From: Lysobacter sp. Root916
GTDB lineage: Bacteria; Pseudomonadota; Gammaproteobacteria; Xanthomonadales; Xanthomonadaceae
Direction: 5' to 3'
DNA: 64,000 bases
Assembly (NCBI RefSeq): GCF_001429785.1
Contig: NZ_LMJF01000001.1
Span: forward strand, 1,531,917-1,595,916
In this document: in pieces, positions 24,295 through 32,780 of the stretch
How the letters are laid out: each line of letters opens with the position of its first letter
Numbering within the stretch: position 1 is the stretch's first letter
Program-made: the position numbers and the translations under genes
Notes under the pieces: generated by a model
What the model was told of the DNA's origin: nothing
The model's database searches: none
The model's input: only the letters and a program-made list of their open reading frames with translations

Positions 24295-27132
24295 ATGGCA
24301 GTTCGCAACGCATCCGGCCTGCAGCGCAGCAGGCTGACGGCGGCGCTCATCAGCGCTCTGGTCCTTTCGGTCGCCGGCACGGCGAGCGCTCAGGACACCA
24401 ACACGCAACAGGCTCCTGCTTCGAACACCAAGGCGACCGACATCGACGGCGTCGTGGTCACCGGCTCGCGCATCAAGCGCACCGAGATCGAAGGTCCGTC
24501 GCCGGTCACGGTGATCACCTCGGCCCAGATCGAACGCGAAGGTTTCAACACCGTTTACGACGCGCTCAACACCCTGACCCAGGCCTCGGGCGCGACTCAG
24601 AACGAGGTCTTCCAGGGCGGCTTCACCCCGAACGCCAGCGTGATCAACCTGCGCGGTCTCGGCCCGGGTCGTACCCTGCTGCTGATCAACGGTCGTCGCG
24701 CCGCGGACTATCCGCTGCCCTACAACGGCCAGAGCAACTTCGCCAACTTCGGCAACATCCCGGCCGCCGCCGTGGACCGTATCGAAATCCTGGCCGGCGG
24801 CGCTTCGGCGATCTACGGTTCGGACGCGGTCGCGGGCGTGGTCAACGTCATCCTCAAGACCAACTTCGAAGGCGACCAGCTCAAGGTCCGCGCCAGCACC
24901 ACCAGCCAGGGCGGCCGCGATATCGGCGACATCCAGTGGATCGGCGGCAAGACCGGCGACAACTGGAGCGTCACCTACGCCCTCGAATACTTCAACAGCG
25001 AGCCGCTGTACGGCTATCAGCGCGACTTCATGGATTCCGCGCTCGACAACCCGCTGCCGCCGGCCTTCGTCGGCATCCAGCCGACCGGCACCATGCGCGT
25101 GCGTCGCCGCACCGGCTCCACCGCAGGCTCGTACTTCGCGCCGCCGGCCGGCGCCTGCGAACAGCTCGGCGACGAGTGGGCGCGTTGGAACTTCCGTTCG
25201 GCAAACGCAGCCGGCGTGATCACCAACCTCGGCCAGGCCTGCGGCAGCTTCAAGGACGTCGGCTACCAGACCATCAGCAATGGCAATAGCGATCTGTCGG
25301 GCTACGCTTACGGTACCTATCAGTTCGACAACGGCATCCAAGGCTGGGCCAGCCTGCAGGCGTGGAAGTCCACGGCGAAGTACGGTGCGGGCACCCAGTT
25401 CTGGGCGGGACGCACCACTGGCGGTCTGTGGTTCGATCAGACCTTCAACAATGTCGTCGATGCCCAGCGCGTGTTCACTCCCCAGGAGGCGGGCGGCATC
25501 GAGAAGCTGCTGGCCAAGAACGACGAACGCTCCTACGACTTCGCGTTCGGCTTCCGCGGCACCTTCGGCGAGAAGTGGGACTGGGATCTGACCCTGTCGC
25601 GCGCCGAGTACAACATCAAGGTCGACCGTCCGCGCCTGCAGTCCAACTTGGTCAACGACTGGTTCCTGGGCCCGCAACTGGGCACCCGTGTCGTCGGTGG
25701 CGTGGCCTACCCGATCTACAACCTCAATCAGTCGCGCTACTACCGCGCGCTGACGCCGGAACAGTTCGCGGCCCTGAGCACTACGGTCCGCACCGACGCC
25801 GAGTCCTACGTCAACCAGGGCAACTTCGTGGTGTCCGGCGACCTGTTCAACCTGCCGGCCGGCCCGCTGGGCTTCGCTGCGGTGTTGGAAGCCTCGCAGC
25901 AGGAATACGACCTGACCGCGGACCCGCGCATCCTGCCCGACTACACCGGCCTCGATCGTCCGTACAACCTGACCGGCACCGGCGGCGGTGGCGAGCGTAG
26001 CCGCTACGCTTTGGGCGTCGAGTTCTCGGTGCCGATTCTCGACTCGTTGAAGGCCAGCTTCGCCGGTCGCTTCGACAAGTACGACGACGTCACCTCGGTG
26101 GACGATGCCAAGACCTGGAACGCCGGCCTCGAATGGCGTCCGCTGGACAACCTGATGTTCCGCGGTTCGTACTCGACCAGCTTCCGCGCCCCCGACATGC
26201 ACTTCGTGTTCGCCGAGCGCAGCGGTTCGTTCAGCACCATCTTCGATACCCGTCGCTGCTTGCAGGACGGCGGTAGCTCGAGCAGCGGCTGCACCGCGGC
26301 GGCCTACAACTACACCGCCTTCGGCGTCCGTCAGGGTACCCGCGACCTCGAAGAGGAAACCGGCAAGTCCTGGACCGCCGGCATGGTGTGGGACATCATG
26401 GAAGGCATGTCGTTCACCGCCGACTACTACAACATCGAGATCGAAAACGGCGTTTCCGACATCACCTCGGCCTACATCCTCGACGGCGAAGCCGGCTGCA
26501 CCACGGGCCTGACCCGTAACCGCACGCCCTTCACCCTGGGCGCTCCGGGTTCCGCGTTCTGCAACGACATGCTCTCGCGCGTGTCGCGTCTGAGCGCGCC
26601 GGGCACCCCGAACGACGGCCAGATCACGGAAATCCGCCGTGGCCCGATCAATCGCGCGGTTCAGAGCGTGACCGGCATCGACGCCACCCTGGACTACCGC
26701 TTCGACACCGACCGTCTGGGCGACTACCGCTTCCAGCTGGCCTACTCGCACACGCTGGAGCAGAAGACCGCTCAGTTCAAGGGCGACCCGGTGCTGGATT
26801 ACCGCGACGACCTGACCAACTTCGACTTCCGCAGCCGCATCCGTGCGACCGCGACCTGGGAGCGCGACGATTGGCAGGCCGCGGTGTTCATGCTGCGCTA
26901 CGGCAGCCTGCCGAACTGGCAGGAAACCGGCCGTATCGCGCCTTACTTCATCTGGAACACCAGCGTGGGTAAGAACATCACCGAGAACGCCAAGCTGGTC
27001 CTGTACGTGAACAACGTCTTCGACAAGACCCATCCGCGCGACGACGGCTTCAACAGCTATCCCTACTTCTGGCGTGCGTACAGCCCGATCGGCCGCGAAG
27101 TGGCCTTCGAGTTCCAGTACAGCTTCAAGTAA
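24295..27132 (+). CDS. TonB-dependent outer-membrane receptor 3
   Basis: This 945-residue receptor is the paralogue closest to receptor 2. It has a signal peptide cleaved near ASA-Q (residue 32), the TonB-box-like DIDGVVVTGSRI (49-60), a plug with VTVITSAQIEREGF, VINLRGLGPGRTLLLINGRR and ASAIYGSDAVAGVVNVI, then the barrel. Extracellular-loop cysteines include C-LQDGGSSSSG-C. The chain ends AFEFQYSFK, so a lysine follows the final aromatic residue. Strong GC-ending codon use suggests good expression. The substrate is unknown and there are no adjacent transporter or hydrolase genes. Confidence 0.95.
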   Translation: MAVRNASGLQRSRLTAALISALVLSVAGTASAQDTNTQQAPASNTKATDIDGVVVTGSRIKRTEIEGPSPVTVITSAQIEREGFNTVYDALNTLTQASGATQNEVFQGGFTPNASVINLRGLGPGRTLLLINGRRAADYPLPYNGQSNFANFGNIPAAAVDRIEILAGGASAIYGSDAVAGVVNVILKTNFEGDQLKVRASTTSQGGRDIGDIQWIGGKTGDNWSVTYALEYFNSEPLYGYQRDFMDSALDNPLPPAFVGIQPTGTMRVRRRTGSTAGSYFAPPAGACEQLGDEWARWNFRSANAAGVITNLGQACGSFKDVGYQTISNGNSDLSGYAYGTYQFDNGIQGWASLQAWKSTAKYGAGTQFWAGRTTGGLWFDQTFNNVVDAQRVFTPQEAGGIEKLLAKNDERSYDFAFGFRGTFGEKWDWDLTLSRAEYNIKVDRPRLQSNLVNDWFLGPQLGTRVVGGVAYPIYNLNQSRYYRALTPEQFAALSTTVRTDAESYVNQGNFVVSGDLFNLPAGPLGFAAVLEASQQEYDLTADPRILPDYTGLDRPYNLTGTGGGGERSRYALGVEFSVPILDSLKASFAGRFDKYDDVTSVDDAKTWNAGLEWRPLDNLMFRGSYSTSFRAPDMHFVFAERSGSFSTIFDTRRCLQDGGSSSSGCTAAAYNYTAFGVRQGTRDLEEETGKSWTAGMVWDIMEGMSFTADYYNIEIENGVSDITSAYILDGEAGCTTGLTRNRTPFTLGAPGSAFCNDMLSRVSRLSAPGTPNDGQITEIRRGPINRAVQSVTGIDATLDYRFDTDRLGDYRFQLAYSHTLEQKTAQFKGDPVLDYRDDLTNFDFRSRIRATATWERDDWQAAVFMLRYGSLPNWQETGRIAPYFIWNTSVGKNITENAKLVLYVNNVFDKTHPRDDGFNSYPYFWRAYSPIGREVAFEFQYSFK

Positions 27133-27152
27133 GCGACTGCTGCTTAGTCCCC

Positions 27153-27184
27153 AGAAGCCCGGCGCAAGCCGGGCTTCTTTTTTG
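27153..27184 (+). terminator. Rho-independent terminator of receptor 3
   Basis: AGAAGCCCGGC-GCAA-GCCGGGCTTCT followed by TTTTT starts 20 nt after the stop. It has the same core stem and loop as the receptor 1 and 2 terminators. Confidence 0.92.
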
Positions 27185-27296
27185 TCCGGTCGCGGCCGTG
27201 GGGCCCCGCTTCCATACGCCGACGGATGCGGTATAAAGAAGGTCAGCCGCGGGGCTGTCGCGCGGCCAGAACCATGCCTATCCCTGGGAGGGGAAC

Positions 27297-27731
27297 ATGC
27301 GTACCAAACTGCTTGCATTGCTACTGCTGGCGCTGCCGATGGCGGCGTTCGCGCAGAACACGCCGGTCGGACACTGGGTCACGATCGACGACAAGACCCA
27401 GAAGCCCAAGTCCGTAGTCGAGATCTACGAAGCGAAGGACGGCAGCCTGGCCGGACGCGTCACCAAGGTGCTGCAGTCCGAGCGCGGCCCGAATCCGGTC
27501 TGCGACAAGTGCTCGGGCGAGCGCAAGAACAAGCCGGTCGAGGGCATGGTCATCCTGTGGAGCGTGCGCAAGCACGGCGACACTTGGGAAGACGGCAAGA
27601 TCCTCGACCCGGCCAGCGGCAAGATCTATTCGGTCAAGGTCACCCCGATGGAGGGCGGCAAGAAGCTGGATGTACGCGGCTTCATGGGCTTCTCGCTGCT
27701 GGGCCGTACCCAGACCTGGGTCCGCCAGTAA
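27297..27731 (+). CDS. DUF2147 family secreted protein
   Basis: This 144-residue protein has a signal peptide (MRTKLLALLLLALPMAAFA-Q) and a DUF2147 domain with the conserved VGHWVTIDDKTQKPKSVVEI start, CDKCSGE (a CxxC pair) and the end segment KLDVRGFMGFSLLGRTQTW. DUF2147 proteins are small periplasmic lipocalin-like or beta-rich proteins of unknown function. A strong ribosome-binding site, GGGAGGGGAAC, precedes the ATG. It stands alone between receptor 3 and metG and has its own palindromic terminator. Confidence 0.88.
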   Translation: MRTKLLALLLLALPMAAFAQNTPVGHWVTIDDKTQKPKSVVEIYEAKDGSLAGRVTKVLQSERGPNPVCDKCSGERKNKPVEGMVILWSVRKHGDTWEDGKILDPASGKIYSVKVTPMEGGKKLDVRGFMGFSLLGRTQTWVRQ

Positions 27732-27756
27732 GCCTTGCACCGCCGTTGCGGCATCG

Positions 27757-27787
27757 ACGACCCGGCCTAGGCCGGGTCGTTTCGTTT
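27757..27787 (+). terminator. Perfect 24-bp palindrome, probable terminator of the DUF2147 gene
   Basis: ACGACCCGGCCT is followed directly by its reverse complement AGGCCGGGTCGT (27757-27780), then TTCGTTT. The T tract is interrupted, so efficiency is uncertain, but the position 25 nt after the stop fits a terminator. Confidence 0.65.
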
Positions 27788-27980
27788 GGGGGCTGGGATT
27801 CGACCGCGAATCGGCCTGCTCGCCGGGAAGCGAGGTCCATCGCGGCTTATGACCGAAGGGAATGCCCGTGGGACGCCGCGCCCACAGAAGGAGACGGGGG
27901 ATACGCCTGCGGAGGCGGGCCGCACGGGCCCTGCGGCGGTCGCGTGCCATAATTCCCGACCACCCACCGCAACGCTGCCC

Positions 27981-30059
27981 ATGTCCCGCGAGTTCGTCGT
28001 TACCTGCGCCCTGCCCTACGCCAACGGGCACCTGCACCTAGGCCACCTGGTCGGTTACACCCAGGCCGATATCTGGTGCCGCGCGCAACGCATGTCGGGC
28101 CATCGGGCCTGGTACGTGTGCGCGGACGATACCCACGGCACGCCGATCATGCTCGCAGCCGAGAAGGCCGGGGTCACCCCGGAATCCTTCATCGCCGGCA
28201 TCCAGGCCAGCCACGAGCGCGACTTCGCCGATTTCGGGGTCGCCTTCGACCACTACGATTCGACCAACTCGCCGCGCAACCGCGCGCTGACCGAAGCCTT
28301 CTACGCCAAGCTCGACAACAACGGCCACATCTCGCGGCGCTCGGTCGCGCAACTGTACGACCCGGTCAAGGGCATGTTCCTGCCCGACCGCTACGTCAAG
28401 GGCATCTGTCCGAACTGCGGCACGCCCGACCAATACGGCGACAACTGCGAGAACTGCGGCGCGACCTACGCGCCGACCGAGCTCAAGGAACCGCGCTCGG
28501 TGGTCAGCGGCGCGACGCCGGAGCTGCGCGAGTCGGAGCATTTCTTCTTCGAGGTCGGCGGCTTCGAGGCCTTCCTGCGCGAGTGGCTCAGCGGCGACGT
28601 CGCGATCCCGGGCGTCAAGGCCAAGCTGCTGGAATGGCTGGACGCCGACGGCGGTCTGCGCGCCTGGGACATCTCGCGCGACGCGCCCTACTTCGGCTTC
28701 GAGATCCCCGGCCATCCGGGCAAGTACCTGTACGTGTGGCTGGACGCACCGATCGGCTACCTGAGCAGCTTCGAAGCCCTGTGCGAGCGCGAGGGTCTGG
28801 ACTTCTTCTCCTACCTCACCCGCGACAGCCAAGCCGAGCTGCACCATTTCATCGGCAAGGACATCGTGACCTTCCACGGCCTGTTCTGGCCGGCGGTGCT
28901 GCAGGGCGCGGGTTTCCGTGCGCCGACCCGCCTGCACGTCAACGGCTATCTGATGGTCAACGGCGAAAAGATGTCGAAGTCGCGCGGCACCTTCATCCAG
29001 GCCCGCACCTATCTGGACGTCGGCCTGGACCCGGAAGCGCTGCGCTATTACTTCGCGACCAAGACCGGCGGCGGCGTCGACGACGTCGACCTCAACCTGG
29101 CCGATTTCGTCGCGCGCGTGAACTCGGACCTGGTCGGCAAGTTCGTAAACCTCGCCAGCCGTTGCGCCGGTTTCATCGAGAAGCGCTTCGACGGCCGACT
29201 CGCCGACACCCTGCCCGAGCACGCGACCTACGCGCGCTTCGTCGAGCAACTGCAGCCGATCGCACAGGCCTACGCGCGCAACGAGGCCGCGACCGCGCTG
29301 CGCCTGACCATGGCGCTGGCCGACGAAGCCAACAAGTACATCGACGAGCACAAGCCCTGGGTGCTGGCCAAGCAGGAAGGCGCCGACGCCGAGCTGCAGG
29401 CCGTGTGTACGCAGGGCCTCAACCTGTTCCGCGTACTGGCCGCCGCGCTCAAGCCGGTGTTGCCGCGCGTAGCGGCCCAGGCCGAAGCCTTCCTGGGCGC
29501 GCCGGTCGCGCTGTGGAGCGATCTGCACGCACCGCTGCTGACGCATCGTATCCAAGCCTACGCGCCCTTGTTCACCCGTATCGACCCCAAGCATATCGAG
29601 ACCATGATCGAAGCCTCCAAGGAATCGCTGAAGCCCACCGAGACCGAAGCCGTCGCGGCTCCCGCCGTCAAAGCGGCCGCTGCCGCGCCTGCCGCCGCGC
29701 CCGCCGCGACCCCGGCCAACGCCGCGGCGACCATCGGCATCGACGACTTCGCCAAACTCGACCTGCGCGTGGGCAAGGTGCTGGCCTGCGAGTTCGTCGA
29801 GGGTTCCGACAAGCTGCTGCGCTTCGAACTGGACGCCGGCGAACTCGGCACGCGCCAGATCTTCTCCGGCATCCGCGGCTCCTACGCCGAGCCGGAAAAG
29901 CTGGTCGGCCGCAGCGTGGTGTTCATCGCCAACCTGGCGCCGCGCAAGATGCGCTTCGGCCTCAGCGAGGGCATGATCCTGTCGGCCGGTTTCGACGGCG
30001 GCGGCCTGCACCTGCTCGACGCCGACGGCGGCGCGCAGCCGGGCATGCCGGTGCGGTGA
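27981..30059 (+). CDS. metG: Methionyl-tRNA synthetase
   Basis: MetG charges tRNA-Met and initiator tRNA. The 692-residue protein has the Rossmann fold with the HIGH-type motif HLHLGH (residues 17-22), a zinc-knuckle insert (CPNCGTPDQYGDNCENCG), the KMSKS loop, an anticodon-binding helical domain, an Ala/Pro-rich linker near 560-590, and a C-terminal Trbp111-like tRNA-binding and dimerisation domain (about 590-692). The ATG at 27981 gives MSREFVVTCALPYANG, the normal N-terminus; longer in-frame extension lacks similarity. It is followed by the ferredoxin gene after 81 nt. Confidence 0.97.
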   Translation: MSREFVVTCALPYANGHLHLGHLVGYTQADIWCRAQRMSGHRAWYVCADDTHGTPIMLAAEKAGVTPESFIAGIQASHERDFADFGVAFDHYDSTNSPRNRALTEAFYAKLDNNGHISRRSVAQLYDPVKGMFLPDRYVKGICPNCGTPDQYGDNCENCGATYAPTELKEPRSVVSGATPELRESEHFFFEVGGFEAFLREWLSGDVAIPGVKAKLLEWLDADGGLRAWDISRDAPYFGFEIPGHPGKYLYVWLDAPIGYLSSFEALCEREGLDFFSYLTRDSQAELHHFIGKDIVTFHGLFWPAVLQGAGFRAPTRLHVNGYLMVNGEKMSKSRGTFIQARTYLDVGLDPEALRYYFATKTGGGVDDVDLNLADFVARVNSDLVGKFVNLASRCAGFIEKRFDGRLADTLPEHATYARFVEQLQPIAQAYARNEAATALRLTMALADEANKYIDEHKPWVLAKQEGADAELQAVCTQGLNLFRVLAAALKPVLPRVAAQAEAFLGAPVALWSDLHAPLLTHRIQAYAPLFTRIDPKHIETMIEASKESLKPTETEAVAAPAVKAAAAAPAAAPAATPANAAATIGIDDFAKLDLRVGKVLACEFVEGSDKLLRFELDAGELGTRQIFSGIRGSYAEPEKLVGRSVVFIANLAPRKMRFGLSEGMILSAGFDGGGLHLLDADGGAQPGMPVR

Positions 30060-30065
30060 AGCGAG

Positions 30066-30127
30066 TACAGAGTGGAGAGCAGTGAGGAACGAGTAAAAGC
30101 GCTCTCTCACTCCTCACTCCTCTCAGC
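30066..30127. repeat. Imperfect inverted repeat between metG and the ferredoxin gene
   Basis: A purine-rich stretch with repeated GAG/GTGAGG words (about 30069-30094) is followed by its imperfect pyrimidine-rich complement (CTCTCTCACTCCTCACTCCT near 30102-30121). It could form a long but mismatched hairpin in the metG 3' region. It lies too close to the next gene to be a simple spacer, and its role is unclear. Confidence 0.4.
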
Positions 30128-30140
30128 TCACTTCTGCCTC

Positions 30141-30554
30141 ATGGATTTGACCGAACGCCTAGACCGCCTACTGCCGCAGACCCAATGCGGCCAATGCGGC
30201 TACGCGGGCTGCCGCCCTTACGCCGAGGCGATGGCGCGCGGCGAGGCGGGCGTCGACCATTGCCCGCCCGGCGGCGACGCCGGGGCGCGCGCGCTGGCGC
30301 GGTTGCTGGGCGTGCCCGCGCGTCCCTACGACCGCGCGCGCGGCACCCACAAGCCGGCGCCGGTGGCGGTGATCGTCGAAGCCGACTGCATCGGCTGCAC
30401 CAAGTGCATCCAGGCCTGTCCGGTCGACGCCATCATAGGCGCGGCCAAGCACATGCACACCGTGATCGAGCCGCTGTGCACCGGCTGCGAACTGTGCGTG
30501 CCGGCCTGCCCGGTGGATTGCATCGTGTTGGAGCCGGCGCGGCCAGCGGCCTAG
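30141..30554 (+). CDS. Soluble RnfB/RsxB-like ferredoxin
   Basis: This 137-residue protein has the four-cysteine [4Fe-4S] domain ([15 protein letters not shown], last Cys in DHCPPGG) followed by two ferredoxin clusters, [16 protein letters not shown] and [16 protein letters not shown]. That is the RnfB/RsxB architecture without its N-terminal membrane helix. The start at ATG 30141 removes a low-complexity upstream frame. The other rnf/rsx subunits are absent from this neighbourhood, so it probably works as a stand-alone electron carrier; its partner is unknown. Xanthomonad genomes commonly annotate it as an Rnf-complex subunit B, which the context does not support. Confidence 0.88.
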   Translation: MDLTERLDRLLPQTQCGQCGYAGCRPYAEAMARGEAGVDHCPPGGDAGARALARLLGVPARPYDRARGTHKPAPVAVIVEADCIGCTKCIQACPVDAIIGAAKHMHTVIEPLCTGCELCVPACPVDCIVLEPARPAA

Positions 30555-30570
30555 CGTTGGGCCCGCCGCA

Positions 30571-30675
30571 GGATGGGGTGAGCGCAAAGAACCGCATCGT
30601 CCGCGAACCATCCTTCGCATCGATATTGCGCCGACGCGGCGCGGTGCGATTCGCTTGCGCTCACCGCACCCTAGG
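30571..30675. repeat. Inverted pair of GGTGAGCGCAA / TTGCGCTCACCGCACC elements
   Basis: GGGGTGAGCGCAAAGAACCG near 30574 has a partly complementary partner GGTGCGATTCGCTTGCGCTC followed by ACCGCACC at 30643-30670. The second arm is also a hairpin (GGTGCG...CGCACC). A related palindrome lies at 39702-39732. Both are between convergent genes, so they may act as bidirectional transcription barriers. Confidence 0.55.
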
Positions 30676-30689
30676 AATGCGCTTTGGCG

Positions 30690-31736
30690 TCAGCGCTTAC
30701 CGGCCGCTTCCTTGACCGGAGCTGCCGCGCCGGTGGCCGACGGCGGCGCCAGGTCGGCGGTGCCGGCCGCGCAAGCCGAGCACACGCGTTCGATCTTGTA
30801 GCCCTTGGCGCGCAGCTTCTCGACCACGCCGTCCTCGCCCAGCAGATGCAGTGCGCCCACCACCACCAGCGCGTCGTCCTTCTTGGACTCGTCCAGCATC
30901 TTCTGGATCTGCGGCACCCAGGCGTCGTTGCGCTCGATGTTGACGACGCGATAGGTCTGCGGCGTCTTTTCCTTCATCTCGGTGCGGGTGAGTTCGTCGA
31001 GCTTGGCCAGGTCGCCGGCGCGCCAGGCGTCGTGCATGTCGGCGAGCATGCCCGGCATTTCGGTGGGGCGATCGAGGAAATCGCGCAGGCCTTCGATCTG
31101 CTCGGGCATCGGCGAGGAGTCCATCACCTTCAATTGATCCTCCATCGACTCCAGGCCGCCGGTGGGCTTCTTGGCCGTGCTCGCCTGCTTCATCAGGTGC
31201 ATATCCAGCCCGAGCTGGGGGCTGAAGCCCATGGCCTGCGATACGCCCAGCAACAGCGACAGGTTCACGAACCAGGGTTCGTAACCGTCGAGCGCCGCCA
31301 CCGGCACGCCCTGCTTGCCCATCAAGCGGGTCAGCTTCTCGTGCAAGTCGGCGGGCAGCACCTGACTCAGGGTGCGGCCGTCGGGATAGCCGGCGGCGAC
31401 CATGAACTTGGCGGCCGCGCCCGGGTCGGTCATCTGCTCCGGCGGGATCTCGAACAGCACCTTGTCGGCGGCCGCGAACGCCGCATCGACGTCGGGCGAC
31501 AGCGGATAGTCGTCGCTCTTGAGCAGGTGGAACGAGCCCAGCAGGTAGACCGCGTTGTCGGCGTCGGACACCTTCCACAGCAGCGGCACCGGCGGCGCCT
31601 TGGCCGGCACGGCGGCGACCGGCGCCTTGGCCGTCGCTGCCGGCGCGGCGTCTTGCGCGGAGGCGATCGCCGAACTCAGCGCGGCGAGGATCAGGGCGCA
31701 GGGCAGCAGGCGCTTGAGGTGCGGATTACGGAGCAT
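30690..31736 (-). CDS. TraB/GumN family secreted protein
   Basis: This 348-residue protein has a signal peptide (hydrophobic LLPCALILAALSSAIASA, cleavage before QDAAP), an Ala/Pro linker, then the TraB/GumN domain. Characteristic elements are LLWKVSDADNAVYLLGSFHLL (start of the domain), DMHLMKQA in the centre and DALVVVGALHLLGEDGVVEKL near the C-terminus. The fold carries conserved Glu and His residues and is related to TIKI/EreA-like metallohydrolases, but bacterial function is unsettled. It ends the nnrD-to-mutL gene block and starts 22 nt after the DUF1684 gene. Confidence 0.9.
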   Translation of the reverse strand: MLRNPHLKRLLPCALILAALSSAIASAQDAAPAATAKAPVAAVPAKAPPVPLLWKVSDADNAVYLLGSFHLLKSDDYPLSPDVDAAFAAADKVLFEIPPEQMTDPGAAAKFMVAAGYPDGRTLSQVLPADLHEKLTRLMGKQGVPVAALDGYEPWFVNLSLLLGVSQAMGFSPQLGLDMHLMKQASTAKKPTGGLESMEDQLKVMDSSPMPEQIEGLRDFLDRPTEMPGMLADMHDAWRAGDLAKLDELTRTEMKEKTPQTYRVVNIERNDAWVPQIQKMLDESKKDDALVVVGALHLLGEDGVVEKLRAKGYKIERVCSACAAGTADLAPPSATGAAAPVKEAAGKR

Positions 31737-31758
31737 GGGTTATCGTCCTTGGAGTCGG

Positions 31759-32778
31759 TCAGTGCGCGCCGGCATAGGCCTTCTCGCCGGCGGTGATCGC
31801 CAGGTCGAGACGGTTTTCCTGCGGCGGCAGCGGGCAGGTCGCGAACGCGGTGAACGCGCACGGCGGGTTGTAGCTCTTGTTGAAGTCCAGCATCACGCGG
31901 CCGCCGATGCCCGGCTTGGGCGCGTCGAGGAAGCGTCCGGCGCCGTAGCTGCCGTGGCCGTTGGTGCGGTCGGCGAACACCAGGAACAGCTCGTCGCCGC
32001 CCTCGTCCAGGGCTTCGATGCGGTAGCTCTTGCCGTCGCGCTCGAATTCGACGTAACCCGGGTTGGGCACTTGCTCGGTGGTGCCGACGATGTTGGCGAT
32101 CGCGATGGTCTTGCCCGGCGGATGAGCGACGAACTTGCTGTCCACCACCCAGCCGGCGTCGGCCTGCCAGTACGGAATGTCCTTGAAACCGCTGCGCGTG
32201 GGCGCATCGGCGTGTTTGACGCGCAAGGCGTAGCGATCGCCACGCTTGATCACGGTCAGGATGCCCTTGCCTTCGTCGAAGCCGAGCTTGCTGGGGCCGG
32301 CCGGGTCGGTGTCGATGCGCAAGGCGGTCGCGCCCTTGAGCGGCTGATCGTCCAGGGTGAACGCGGTGCCGCGTTCGGGAACGAAGCGCACGCTGCCGTC
32401 CTTCTTCAGATCGATCATGCCGAAGTGGCCGGGGCCCATCGCCAGGCGGATGCCATTGTCGGGCTCGCTGCCGAAGTAATGCGGGCCCGGGTCCAACCAA
32501 TGCAGGCCGACCAGGCTGGTCCAACCGTCGGGCTTGGTCAGGTTGGTTTTGCGCTCTTCGCGCCAGACCTGTTGCTCGCCGACGAAGGCGGCGCTAGTGG
32601 GCTTGGAGGGCGCTTGCGGCTCGGCGGCGGCGCCGGTCGCGGTGGCGGCGGCGCCGGGCGCGTCGAGGTCGCTTTCGGAACGTTCGCCGCCGCCGCACGC
32701 GGCCAGGACAAGGCAGAACACGATCGGGGACAGCACCATCGGGAGCAGCCGCAGTGGCGGCATAGTCGGCAATCGCAT
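31759..32778 (-). CDS. DUF1684 domain lipoprotein
   Basis: This 339-residue protein has a lipoprotein signal (lipobox VLAACGGG) and a DUF1684 domain over most of its length. Typical elements are WREERKTNLTKPDGWTSLVG, LHWLDPGPHYFG and, near the end, RVMLDFNKSYNPPCAFTAFATCPLPPQENRL. The function is unknown. The ATG at 32778 was chosen because GAGGACG lies about 9 nt upstream and the signal peptide follows. That start is 2 nt after the mutL stop, so translation is coupled to mutL; upstream in-frame starts would lie within mutL. Confidence 0.88.
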   Translation of the reverse strand: MRLPTMPPLRLLPMVLSPIVFCLVLAACGGGERSESDLDAPGAAATATGAAAEPQAPSKPTSAAFVGEQQVWREERKTNLTKPDGWTSLVGLHWLDPGPHYFGSEPDNGIRLAMGPGHFGMIDLKKDGSVRFVPERGTAFTLDDQPLKGATALRIDTDPAGPSKLGFDEGKGILTVIKRGDRYALRVKHADAPTRSGFKDIPYWQADAGWVVDSKFVAHPPGKTIAIANIVGTTEQVPNPGYVEFERDGKSYRIEALDEGGDELFLVFADRTNGHGSYGAGRFLDAPKPGIGGRVMLDFNKSYNPPCAFTAFATCPLPPQENRLDLAITAGEKAYAGAH

Positions 32779-32780
32779 TC

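Noticed and set aside
17504..27132. A glycan-utilisation locus built around the three receptors
   Set aside because: No glycoside hydrolase, inner-membrane sugar transporter or regulator gene is adjacent, so a substrate cannot be assigned.
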